Source: Nocardioides sp.
Lineage (GTDB): Bacteria; Actinomycetota; Actinomycetes; Propionibacteriales; Nocardioidaceae
DNA length: 64,000 bases
Direction: 5' to 3'
NCBI GenBank assembly: GCA_020636915.1
Contig: JACJWV010000012.1
Span: forward strand, 62,001-126,000
The notes below the pieces were generated by a model. It did not search any database. It was not told the origin of the DNA and saw only the letters and a list, made by a program, of their open reading frames with translations. The translations under genes were made by a program, and so were the position numbers. Within the stretch, counting starts at the first letter, position 1. Each line of letters begins with the position of its first letter. This document shows positions 24,651-32,985 of this stretch, piece by piece.

Positions 24651-26114
24651 GTGGAGCAGAGCACCTCGGACCTCGGGCCGAACCTGGGTCCGGACCTGCG
24701 CGTCGCCTGGCGCGGCGTCGTGGACGACCTCCAGCCCAACCAACGGGCCTGGCTGCGGGCCAGTGAACCGGTCACCCTGCACGAGAGCACCGCGATCGTC
24801 GCGGTGCCCAACGACTTCACGCGCAACCAGCTTGAGGGTCGGCTGCGCGCCCAGCTCGAGGACGCGCTCACCGTCCGCTTCGATCGCGAGATCCGGATAG
24901 CGGTCACCGTCAACCCGCAGCTCGAGGAGGCCGGCCCGGTCGCGCCTCCCGTCCTCGATGAATCGACAAGTCGAGAGATCGATATGTCGACAATTCCCCA
25001 CGAGGCGCCTCCCGCCCCCCTGCCCGTCGGTCCTCGGGAGCCGGCCATCGACAGCGGGACCCGGCCCAGCGCCCTCGAGACCCGCCTGAACCCCAAGTAC
25101 ACCTTCGAGACCTTCGTCATCGGGTCCTCCAACCGATTCCCGCACGCCGCCGCCGTCGCCGTCGCGGAAGCCCCGGGCAAGGCGTACAACCCGCTCCTCG
25201 TCTACGGCGACTCCGGTCTCGGCAAGACCCACCTGCTGCACGCCATCGGTCACTACGTCCGATCGCTCTACACCGGCGCCAAGGTCAGGTACGTGTCGAG
25301 CGAGGAGTTCACCAACGAGTTCATCAACGCGATCCGCGACGACCGGCAGGACCGGTTCAAGCGCCGCTACCGCGACGTCGACGTGCTCCTCATCGACGAC
25401 ATCCAGTTCCTGGAGGGCAAGACCCAGACCCAGGAGGAGTTCTTCCACACGTTCAACACCCTCCACAACGCCAACAAGCAGATCGTGCTGACCTCCGACC
25501 GCGCCCCCAAGCGCCTCGAAGCGCTCGAGGACCGGCTGCGCAACCGGTTCGAGTGGGGCCTGATCACCGACGTCCAGCCGCCCGACCTCGAGACCCGCAT
25601 CGCAATCCTGCGCAAGAAGGCCGCGATGGACCGGCTCACCGCGCCCCCGGACGTCCTGGAGTTCATCGCGAGCAAGATCCAGACCAACATCCGAGAGCTC
25701 GAGGGCGCGCTGATCCGGGTCACGGCGTTCGCGAACCTCAACCGCCAGGAGGTCGACATGACCCTGGCCGAGATCGTGCTCAAGGACCTGATCCCCGAGG
25801 GCGGCGAGCCCGAGATCACCGCCGCCCTGATCATCGCCCAGACCGCGGCGTACTTCGGGCTCTCCATCGAGGAGCTCACCGGACCCAGCCGGGGACGCCA
25901 CCTGGTGATGGCCCGGCAGATCGCCATGTACCTGTGCCGCGAGCTCACCGATCTCTCCCTGCCCAAGATCGGCGCCCAGTTCGGCAACCGCGACCACACG
26001 ACGGTCATGTACGCCGACCGCAAGATCAACCAGCTCCTCGCGGAACGCCGAGCGGTGTTCAACCAGGTCTCCGAGCTGACCAACCGGATCAAGCTCCAAG
26101 CCCGTCAGGCCTGA
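24651..26114 (+). CDS. dnaA: Chromosomal replication initiator DnaA
   Basis: 487 aa from GTG 24651; the ATG at 24597 would give 505 aa. The GTG is preferred because AGGAAAG lies 8 bases upstream and homology (LRVAWRGVVDDLQPNQRAWL, domain I) begins shortly after. Domain II is a short Pro-rich linker; domain III is AAA+ with Walker A GDSGLGKT (186-193), Walker B LLIDDIQF (about 246-253) and sensor regions. Domain IV carries the DnaA signature IGAQFGNRDHTTVMYADRKI contacting the box. It initiates replication at oriC. A strong terminator follows. Confidence 0.97.
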   Translation: MEQSTSDLGPNLGPDLRVAWRGVVDDLQPNQRAWLRASEPVTLHESTAIVAVPNDFTRNQLEGRLRAQLEDALTVRFDREIRIAVTVNPQLEEAGPVAPPVLDESTSREIDMSTIPHEAPPAPLPVGPREPAIDSGTRPSALETRLNPKYTFETFVIGSSNRFPHAAAVAVAEAPGKAYNPLLVYGDSGLGKTHLLHAIGHYVRSLYTGAKVRYVSSEEFTNEFINAIRDDRQDRFKRRYRDVDVLLIDDIQFLEGKTQTQEEFFHTFNTLHNANKQIVLTSDRAPKRLEALEDRLRNRFEWGLITDVQPPDLETRIAILRKKAAMDRLTAPPDVLEFIASKIQTNIRELEGALIRVTAFANLNRQEVDMTLAEIVLKDLIPEGGEPEITAALIIAQTAAYFGLSIEELTGPSRGRHLVMARQIAMYLCRELTDLSLPKIGAQFGNRDHTTVMYADRKINQLLAERRAVFNQVSELTNRIKLQARQA

Positions 26115-26137
26115 GCGCCGGGCGAACCTGTCACGTC

Positions 26138-26175
26138 CCGAACCGGTCCCGAGCCACTCCCCGGGACCGGTTCGG
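26138..26175 (+). terminator. dnaA terminator
   Basis: CCGAACCGGTCCCG and its exact complement form a 14-bp perfect stem with a 10-nt loop, starting 23 bp after the dnaA stop. There is no long T-run, as is common in high-GC actinobacteria. Confidence 0.75.
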
Positions 26176-26573
26176 CACCGGCCCGGCGCCTGTGGACCAC
26201 GTGTGGGCGGTGGTGCCCAGACCAGGGAGAGCCTGTGGACACAGAACGACACGCATCCGACCGCCGGCCGCCGCTCCACACCACCGACGAGATCCTCATT
26301 TGTCGTTCCACAGGGCCTGTGCACCGCGGCTCGCCGCGCTGACCTGCGAGAACAGCACTTCTCCACAGTCTCCACCGACGCTATGACTCCTCCGTACCTC
26401 CAGACATCACGATCGTCCGTGAACATCCACCCGGGCCCCTTCCTGGGGACAACTCCCGCGGGTCGGCGGTGCATGGCAGGATTCGCATCCCAGAACCGGC
26501 GCCCCCCGGGGTGCCCGGACCCGTGCCAGGTCCTCCTGGCATCCCGAACCAGCCGACCCGAAGGAACCCCATC
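26176..26573. other. dnaA-dnaN intergenic region, likely oriC core
   Basis: Position between dnaA and dnaN is where oriC lies in actinobacteria. DnaA-box-like nonamers: TGTGGACCA (26191-26199), TGTGGACAC (26234-26242), CGTTCCACA (26304-26312) and TTCTCCACA (26359-26367); each of the first, second and fourth differs from a consensus box by one base. The stretch 26240-26420 is less GC-rich than its surroundings. The dnaN promoter should be near the 3' end; CAGGAT at 26477-26482 is a possible -10. Confidence 0.75.
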
Positions 26574-27710
26574 GTGAAGTTCCGCGTCGAGCGCGACGTG
26601 CTCGCCGATGCCGTCGCCTGGGCCGCCCGCAGCCTCCCGGTCCGACCCAGCGTCCCGGTGCTGGCCGGACTGCTCATCGAGGCCACCGACGACGGCCTGG
26701 TGCTCTCCAGCTTCGACTACGAGACCTCGGCCCGGGCGACGCTCAGCGCCCAGGTCAGCGACGAGGGCCGGGCCCTGGTGAGCGGCCGGCTGCTCGCCGA
26801 CATCTGCCGCAGCCTGCCCGCCAAGCCCGTCGACATGGTCCTCGACGGCGCCCGGGTGTCCCTGACCTGCGGTTCCGCGCGGTTCAGCCTGCAGACGATG
26901 CCGGTCGAGGACTACCCCTCACTGCCCGACATGCCCGCCGCGACCGGCACCGTCGACGCCGAGGGGTTCGCGCACGCGGTCGCCCAGGCGGTCACCGCCG
27001 CCGGTCGCGACGACATGCTGCCGGTCCTCACCGGCGTCCGGATCGAGATCGACGGCGACACGATCTCGCTGCTCGCCACCGACCGTTTCCGGCTCTCGCA
27101 CCGCGAGCTCGCCTGGCACCCCCGCACGCCCGACGAGTCGGCGGCCGCGCTCGTCCCGGCCCGGGTGCTCGGCGACACCGCCAAGTCGCTCACCGCCGGC
27201 GGCGAGGTGACCATCGCGCTGGCGACCACCGGCACCGGCGAGGGGATCATCGGCTTCGAGGGTCAGGCGCCCGGCGGCGTACGTCGCACGACCACGCGCC
27301 TGCTCGACGGCGAGTTCCCCAAGGTCCGCAGCCTCTTCCCCAGCGAGCACCAGACCACCGCGGTCGTCGACAAGGCCGCGCTGGTGGAGTCGGTCAAGCG
27401 GGTGGCCCTGGTCGCCGAGCGCAACACCGCCATCCAGCTCGCCTTCAGCGACGGCGTGCTCACCCTCGACGCCGGGTCCGGCGACGAGGCGCAGGCATCG
27501 GAGTCGATCGAGGCGACGATCGAGGGCGAGGACATCACCACGGGCTTCAACCCCCAGTTCCTCCTCGACGGCCTCACCGCGATCGACCAGCCCGTCGTCG
27601 AGCTGGCCTTCACCCAGGCGTCCAAGCCGGTCGTCGTCAGCGGGCGCGGTGACGACCAGGACGACCCGTCGTTCCGCTACCTGCTGATGCCGCGCCGCCT
27701 GCTGTCCTGA
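26574..27710 (+). CDS. dnaN: DNA polymerase III beta sliding clamp
   Basis: 378 aa, three repeated clamp domains. N-terminal MKFRVERDVLADAVAWAARSLPVRPSVPVL-type sequence is typical, followed by GVRIEIDGDTISLLATDRFRL and a C-terminal FRYLLMPRRL, which forms the hydrophobic pocket for client peptides. The GTG at 26574 has GAAGGAA upstream. Essential processivity factor; second gene of the origin operon order. Confidence 0.97.
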   Translation: MKFRVERDVLADAVAWAARSLPVRPSVPVLAGLLIEATDDGLVLSSFDYETSARATLSAQVSDEGRALVSGRLLADICRSLPAKPVDMVLDGARVSLTCGSARFSLQTMPVEDYPSLPDMPAATGTVDAEGFAHAVAQAVTAAGRDDMLPVLTGVRIEIDGDTISLLATDRFRLSHRELAWHPRTPDESAAALVPARVLGDTAKSLTAGGEVTIALATTGTGEGIIGFEGQAPGGVRRTTTRLLDGEFPKVRSLFPSEHQTTAVVDKAALVESVKRVALVAERNTAIQLAFSDGVLTLDAGSGDEAQASESIEATIEGEDITTGFNPQFLLDGLTAIDQPVVELAFTQASKPVVVSGRGDDQDDPSFRYLLMPRRLLS

Positions 27711-27779
27711 GTGCGCCCGCAGGCTCGCCCGACCTCCCGCCGCACGCGGGCCACGACCTCGTCGTAGCGCGGTCCTCCC

Positions 27780-27834
27780 GGGTTTCGACGCGGCGTTGCG
27801 ACCTCGCAAGCTCGGTCGCAGCCTTGCTCAACCC
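27780..27834. repeat. REP-like palindrome between dnaN and gnd
   Basis: GGGTTTCGACGCGG... closes with ...TTGCTCAACCC; the inner arms TGCGACC and GGTCGCA pair perfectly around CTCGCAAGCTC. This belongs to the dispersed 'TTCGA...CTC(A)A' palindrome family also seen in gyrA (35198-35230) and at 45504-45557. Confidence 0.6.
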
Positions 27835-27883
27835 CCCGCCACACGCCGTGCACGACTGCGTCGTGCCCGGCTAGTGTCGTGAC

Positions 27884-28786
27884 ATGGACATCGGACTCGT
27901 TGGTCTCGGCAAGATGGGCGGCAACATGCGCACGCGGCTGCGCGAGGCGGGACACACGGTCGTCGGCTACGACCGCAACCCGGACCTGGCCGACGCCGAC
28001 AGCCTCGCGGCGATGGTCGAGCAGCTGCCCTCCCCCAAGGTGGTGTGGGTGATGGTGCCGGCCGGCGAGCCGACCCGCGACACCATCACCGAGCTCGCCG
28101 GGCTCCTCGGAGACGGCGACCTGGTGGTCGACGGCGGCAACTCCAAGTGGACCGACGACCAGCAGAACGCCGCGATGCTGGCGGAGAGGGGCGTCGGGTT
28201 CGTCGACTGCGGCGTCTCCGGCGGCGTCTGGGGCCTCCAGAACGGCTACGCGCTGATGTGCGGGGGCACCGACGAGGACGTCGCCAAGGTGCAGCCGGCC
28301 TTCGACGCCCTCAAGCCGACCGAGGGCGGGTTCGTGCACGCAGGACAGGCCCCGGGCGCCGGCCACTTCGCCAAGATGGTCCACAACGGGATCGAGTACG
28401 CGATCATGCAGGCCTACGCCGAGGGCTGGGAGCTGCTGGAGAAGGTCGACCTGGTCGACAACGTCACCGACGTGTTCGACTCCTGGCGCTCCGGCACCGT
28501 GATCCGGTCCTGGCTCCTCGACCTCCTCGTCGCCGCGATCCAGGAGGACACCCACCTGGACAAGATCGCCGGCTACGCCGACGACTCCGGTGAGGGCCGG
28601 TGGACCGTCCAGGCCGCGATCGACAACGCGGTGCCGATGAACGTCATCGCCGCGTCCCTCTTCGCCCGGTTCGCCTCGCGGCAGGACGACAGCCCGGCGA
28701 TGAAGGCGATCGCAGCGATGCGCAACCAGTTCGGCGGCCACGCCGTCCACACCGAGCCGCCCCAGGGCGGCGACGTCGCGCCCTAG
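27884..28786 (+). CDS. gnd: 6-phosphogluconate dehydrogenase (decarboxylating), short GndA type
   Basis: 300 aa. NAD(P)-binding GLVGLGKMGGNM at the N-terminus, VDGGNSKWTDD, SGGVWGLQNGYALM, and the catalytic lysine segment GAGHFAKMVHNGIEY. Oxidises 6-phosphogluconate to ribulose-5-phosphate in the pentose phosphate pathway. The 300-aa length marks the short form found between dnaN and recF in actinobacteria, rather than the 470-aa form. The ATG lies 6 bp after TAGTGT (27872-27877), so the mRNA is probably leaderless. Confidence 0.95.
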   Translation: MDIGLVGLGKMGGNMRTRLREAGHTVVGYDRNPDLADADSLAAMVEQLPSPKVVWVMVPAGEPTRDTITELAGLLGDGDLVVDGGNSKWTDDQQNAAMLAERGVGFVDCGVSGGVWGLQNGYALMCGGTDEDVAKVQPAFDALKPTEGGFVHAGQAPGAGHFAKMVHNGIEYAIMQAYAEGWELLEKVDLVDNVTDVFDSWRSGTVIRSWLLDLLVAAIQEDTHLDKIAGYADDSGEGRWTVQAAIDNAVPMNVIAASLFARFASRQDDSPAMKAIAAMRNQFGGHAVHTEPPQGGDVAP

Positions 28787-28817
28787 CCGCGGCCCGACCA
28801 CCACACCGCCGTACGCC

Positions 28818-29984
28818 GTGCACGTCTCGCACCTGACGCTCCACGACTTCCGCTCCTACGCGACCGCTGAGGTCGCGCTCGGGCCCGGGGTGACGGCGTT
28901 CATCGGACGCAACGGTCAGGGCAAGACCAACCTGGTCGAGGCGATCGACTACCTCTCGCGGCTCGCGTCCCACCGCGTCGCCAGCGACGCCCCGCTGGTC
29001 CGGGCCGGAGCGGAGAGCGCGGTCGTCCGGGCCGCGGTCGTCCGCGACGGGCGGACCGCGGTGCTCGAGGTCGAGCTCAACCCGGGCCGGTCGAACCGCG
29101 CCCGGGTCAACCGGTCCCCGCTCCCCCGTGCCCGCGAGCTGGTCGGCCTGGTGCGCACGGTCGTCTTCTCGCCCGAGGACCTCACGCTGGTCAAGGGCGA
29201 CCCGGGCGACCGGCGGAAGTTCCTCGACGACCTGCTCGTCCTGCGGGCACCGCGGCTGGCCGGCGTGCGTGCCGACTACGACCGGGTGCTGCGGCAGCGC
29301 AACTCGCTGCTCAAGACCGCGGGAGCCGCACGCCGCGGCAGCTCGTCGCAGGAGTCGGCCCTGTCGACGCTCGGGGTGTGGGACGCCCACCTGGCGCGGA
29401 CCGGCGGCGAGCTCCTCGCCGAGCGGCTCGCGCTGGTCGACGCGCTGCGGCCCTACGTCGGCAAGGCGTACGAGACCGTGGCCCGCGGCGCCACCCGGGA
29501 CGACGCCGACATCGAGTACCGGCCGTCCTTCGACGTCGACGGCCGGACCGCGCGCGAGGACCTCACCGAGGCGCTGCTCGCCGAGGTCGAACGGCGGCGG
29601 GGTGACGAGCTCGATCGTGGGGTCTCGCTCGTCGGCCCCCACCGCGACGAGCTGCTGCTGACCCTGGGGCACGGGGCCGGACCCGATGACGACCCCACCC
29701 GCCTGCCGGTCAAGGGCTACGCCTCCCACGGGGAGTCCTGGTCCTTCGCGCTCGCGATGCGGCTGGCGTCGTACGACCTGCTCCGTGCCGACGGCGACGA
29801 CCCGATCCTGATCCTCGACGACGTCTTCGCCGAGCTCGACACCGACCGGCGGGCCCAGCTCGCCGACCTGGTCGCCGGTGCCGAGCAGGTCCTGGTCACC
29901 GCCGCCGTCGCGGCCGACGTCCCGGCCGCGCTGGCCGGCGTCCGCTACGCCGTCGGGAACGGGGAGGTGGTCCGTGAGCAGTGA
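28818..29984 (+). CDS. recF: DNA replication and repair protein RecF
   Basis: 388 aa SMC-like ATPase that helps load RecA at gaps. Walker A GRNGQGKTNLVEAI (about 34-47), the RecF motif DPGDRRKFLDDL, ABC signature region YASHGESWSFALAMRL and Walker B PILILDDVFAELD. GTG start, 31 bp after gnd. The dciA start overlaps its final codons. Confidence 0.96.
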   Translation: MHVSHLTLHDFRSYATAEVALGPGVTAFIGRNGQGKTNLVEAIDYLSRLASHRVASDAPLVRAGAESAVVRAAVVRDGRTAVLEVELNPGRSNRARVNRSPLPRARELVGLVRTVVFSPEDLTLVKGDPGDRRKFLDDLLVLRAPRLAGVRADYDRVLRQRNSLLKTAGAARRGSSSQESALSTLGVWDAHLARTGGELLAERLALVDALRPYVGKAYETVARGATRDDADIEYRPSFDVDGRTAREDLTEALLAEVERRRGDELDRGVSLVGPHRDELLLTLGHGAGPDDDPTRLPVKGYASHGESWSFALAMRLASYDLLRADGDDPILILDDVFAELDTDRRAQLADLVAGAEQVLVTAAVAADVPAALAGVRYAVGNGEVVREQ

Positions 29985-30546
29985 GCACGACGGCGAGTCC
30001 TCCGCCCCGCCGGACCTCCCCGAAGGTCCCCCACCGACCGAGGACCCCGAGCACCGCGACGACGGGCTGGACCTGGCCCGGGCGCTGACGCGGGCCACCG
30101 CGCGCTCGACCCCGGCCGCCCGGACCACGCGGCGTCGTCGCCCGGACTCCCCGTCCCGCGGCCGGGTGTCCGGTGCCCACCCCGACGACCGGGACCCCCA
30201 GCTGCTGGACACCACGCTGCACCGGCTGGTCGACGACCACGGCTGGGAGCTCGACCTGCGCGTGCACGGCGTCTTCGGCCGGTGGGAGGAGCTGGTCGGC
30301 GCCGAGGTGGCCCAGCACTGCACCCCCGAGTCCTTCGCTGACGGGCGGCTGGTGGTGCGCACCGACTCGACCGCCTGGGCCACCCAGCTGCGCCTGCTCG
30401 CGCCCGCGGTCGTCCGCCGCCTCAACGAGGAGCTCGGGCACGGCACGGTCACCGCCATCGACGTGCAGGGCCCGCACCTGCCGACCTGGACCAAGGGTCC
30501 CCGATCGGTCCGCGACGGCCGTGGGCCGCGGGACACCTACGGCTGA
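29974..30546 (+). CDS. dciA: DciA/DUF721-family helicase loader
   Basis: 190 aa. A disordered charged N-terminal ~70 residues is followed by the DUF721 domain (about 75-165): GVFGRWEELVGAEVAQHCTPESF, LVVRTDSTAWATQLRLLAP. DciA proteins deliver replicative helicase DnaB to the origin in bacteria lacking DnaC/DnaI. The GTG at 29974 overlaps recF by 11 bp and has GGGGAGG upstream. Conserved between recF and gyrB in actinobacteria. Confidence 0.9.
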   Translation: MSSEHDGESSAPPDLPEGPPPTEDPEHRDDGLDLARALTRATARSTPAARTTRRRRPDSPSRGRVSGAHPDDRDPQLLDTTLHRLVDDHGWELDLRVHGVFGRWEELVGAEVAQHCTPESFADGRLVVRTDSTAWATQLRLLAPAVVRRLNEELGHGTVTAIDVQGPHLPTWTKGPRSVRDGRGPRDTYG

Positions 30547-30668
30547 GCACGCGTCCGCGCCGACAGGCTCGCCGCAGACGATCTGGCGGCCGCTTCGACG
30601 TACGGGGGCCTGTCCGCACCCCTGCGCGGCCCGTCGATCGCCGCTCACGCGACGCTCAGGACCCTTTT

Positions 30669-30732
30669 TCATCCACAGACACCCCCCGGCCGGAGGGTGC
30701 CGCGTGGAATACGGCCTCTGGAGGGCTATCAT
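30669..30732 (+). promoter_or_regulatory. gyrB upstream region: DnaA-box-like nonamer and -10
   Basis: TCATCCACA (30669-30677) differs by one base from the canonical TTATCCACA box. Further down, TATCAT (30727-30732) is a good -10, with GTGGAA (30704-30709) a poor -35 at about 17 bp. The rest of the 279-bp gap between dciA and gyrB has no other recognisable signal. Confidence 0.45.
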
Positions 30733-30825
30733 GGGACTCGGCCGCAGCGCCCCCGGGCACGCGGCCGTCACCATGTCAGGACTCCCCTGATCGACAGCCG
30801 GAGAACAGCCGAAGAAGAGGTGCGC

Positions 30826-32934
30826 GTGAGCGACGTCAACCCCGTCGACCCGGACGAGACCCCCACCGCTCCGCCGGCCGTCAGCAACCGGGTCGAGACC
30901 GAGTACGACGCCTCCGCGATCCAGGTCCTCGAGGGCCTCGAGGCGGTCCGCAAGCGCCCCGGCATGTACATCGGCTCCACCGGTGAGCGCGGCCTGCACC
31001 ACCTGATCTGGGAGATCGTGGACAACGCGGTCGACGAGGCCCTGGCCGGCTACTGCGACCGGATCGTCCTGACCCTGCTCGCCGACGGCGGCATCCGGGT
31101 CGAGGACAACGGGCGCGGCATCCCGACCGACACCGCTCCGGGCCAGGAGCTGCCCGCGCTGACCCTGGCGCTCACGGTCCTGCACGCCGGCGGCAAGTTC
31201 GGCGGTGGCGGCTACAAGGTGTCCGGTGGCCTGCACGGGGTCGGCGTCTCGGTCGTCAACGCGCTCTCGTCGCGGGTCGTCGCCGAGGTGCGCAACCGCG
31301 GCCACCTGTGGCGGCAGAGCTTCACCCTCGGCGTACCGGACGGGGACCTGGAGGAGGTCCGCGCGATGGAGCCGGGCGAGCGCACCGGCACCACGATCAC
31401 GTTCTGGGCCTCCCCCGACATCTTCGAGACCACGTCGTACTCCCTGGAGACGATCACCTCGCGGATCCGGGAGTACGCCTTCCTCAACAAGGGCCTGGAG
31501 ATCGTCGTGCGCGACGAGCGGCCGGCGGCCGACGAGCTCGCCGACGCGGTCGAGGACGACACGGTCGCCGACGACGTCGACGCGAACCGGCACGACAGCA
31601 TCAAGCGGGCCGAGACCGGCGGCGTCGAGCAGGTGTTCCGCTACGACCGCGGGCTGGTCGACTACGTCCAGCACATCAACCGCAAGAAGCAGGCGTCGAA
31701 CCCCTCGATCATCTCGTTCGAGGCCGAGACCCCGGACTCGGTGGAGAACCACATGAGCCTGGAGGTGGCGATGCAGTGGAACACCTCGTTCACCGAGTCG
31801 GTCCACACCTTCGCCAACACGATCAACACCCACGAGGGCGGCACCCACGAGGAGGGCTTCCGCGCGGCCCTGACCTCGCTGGTCAACAACTGGGGGTCCG
31901 AGTGGGGCCTGATGAAGAAGCAGGAGGACCGGGTCTCGGGTGACGACATCCGGGAGGGCCTGACCGCGATCATCTCGATCAAGCTCGGCGAGCCGCAGTT
32001 CGAGGGTCAGACGAAGACCAAGCTCGGCAACACCGAGGCCAAGGGCTTCGTCCAGCGCGTGGTCAACGACCAGCTCGGCGCGTGGCTCGAGCAGAACCCG
32101 GCCGAGGGACGCGACATCATCCGCAAGGCCCAGGCCGCGGCCCAGGCCCGGATGGCCGCGCGCAAGGCGCGCGACCTGGCGCGATCGCGCAAGGGCCTGC
32201 TCGGCGGCGGCGGCCTGCCGGGCAAGCTCTCGGACTGCCAGTCGACGAACCCGGCCGAGTGCGAGGTCTTCATCGTCGAGGGCGACTCCGCCGGCGGCTC
32301 GGCGCGGCAGGGCCGCGACCCGCGGATCCAGGCGATCCTGCCGATCCGCGGCAAGATCCTCAACGTCGAGAAGGCCCGCATCGACAAGGTCCTCGGCAAC
32401 CAGGAGGTGCAGTCGATCATCTCGGCGCTGGGCACCGGCATCCAGGACGAGTTCGACCTCGACAAGCTCCGCTACCACAAGGTCGTGCTGATGGCCGACG
32501 CCGACGTCGACGGCCACCACATCAACACCCTCCTGCTGACGCTGCTCTTCCGGTTCATGAAGCCGCTCATCGAGGGGGGCTACGTCTACATGGCGCAGCC
32601 GCCGCTCTACCGGCTGCGGTGGAACAAGCCGCACGACCACGAGTTCGTCTACTCCGACGCCGAGCGCGACGCGCTGCTGCGCGACGGCCAGGCGGCCGGC
32701 AAGAAGCTGCCCAAGGAGAACCCGGTCCAGCGCTACAAGGGCCTCGGCGAGATGAACGCCAAGGAGCTGTGGGAGACCACGATGGATCCCGAGCAGCGGC
32801 TGATGCTGCAGGTGACGCTCGACGACGCCGCGCACGCCGACGAGATCTTCTCGATCCTCATGGGTGAGGACGTCGAGCAGCGCCGGTCCTTCATCCAGCG
32901 CAACGCCAAGGACGTCCGATTCCTCGATATCTAG
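30826..32934 (+). CDS. gyrB: DNA gyrase subunit B
   Basis: 702 aa. GHKL ATPase domain (EAVRKRPGMYIGSTGERGLHHL, VEDNGRGIP, GGLHGVGVSVVNALS), transducer, then the TOPRIM domain with EGDSAGG at about 485-491 (catalytic Glu) and the metal-binding ADADVDGHHINTL. The C-terminal RYKGLGEMNAKELWETTMDPE is present. GTG 30826 is preferred over GTG 30820 six bases upstream; GAAGAAGAGG precedes both. Forms A2B2 gyrase with the next gene to introduce negative supercoils. Confidence 0.97.
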   Translation: MSDVNPVDPDETPTAPPAVSNRVETEYDASAIQVLEGLEAVRKRPGMYIGSTGERGLHHLIWEIVDNAVDEALAGYCDRIVLTLLADGGIRVEDNGRGIPTDTAPGQELPALTLALTVLHAGGKFGGGGYKVSGGLHGVGVSVVNALSSRVVAEVRNRGHLWRQSFTLGVPDGDLEEVRAMEPGERTGTTITFWASPDIFETTSYSLETITSRIREYAFLNKGLEIVVRDERPAADELADAVEDDTVADDVDANRHDSIKRAETGGVEQVFRYDRGLVDYVQHINRKKQASNPSIISFEAETPDSVENHMSLEVAMQWNTSFTESVHTFANTINTHEGGTHEEGFRAALTSLVNNWGSEWGLMKKQEDRVSGDDIREGLTAIISIKLGEPQFEGQTKTKLGNTEAKGFVQRVVNDQLGAWLEQNPAEGRDIIRKAQAAAQARMAARKARDLARSRKGLLGGGGLPGKLSDCQSTNPAECEVFIVEGDSAGGSARQGRDPRIQAILPIRGKILNVEKARIDKVLGNQEVQSIISALGTGIQDEFDLDKLRYHKVVLMADADVDGHHINTLLLTLLFRFMKPLIEGGYVYMAQPPLYRLRWNKPHDHEFVYSDAERDALLRDGQAAGKKLPKENPVQRYKGLGEMNAKELWETTMDPEQRLMLQVTLDDAAHADEIFSILMGEDVEQRRSFIQRNAKDVRFLDI

Positions 32935-32985
32935 GTCTCTAGCACCATTCCTAGATTTCCGTAGAAGCGACCAGAGAGAGCACCT

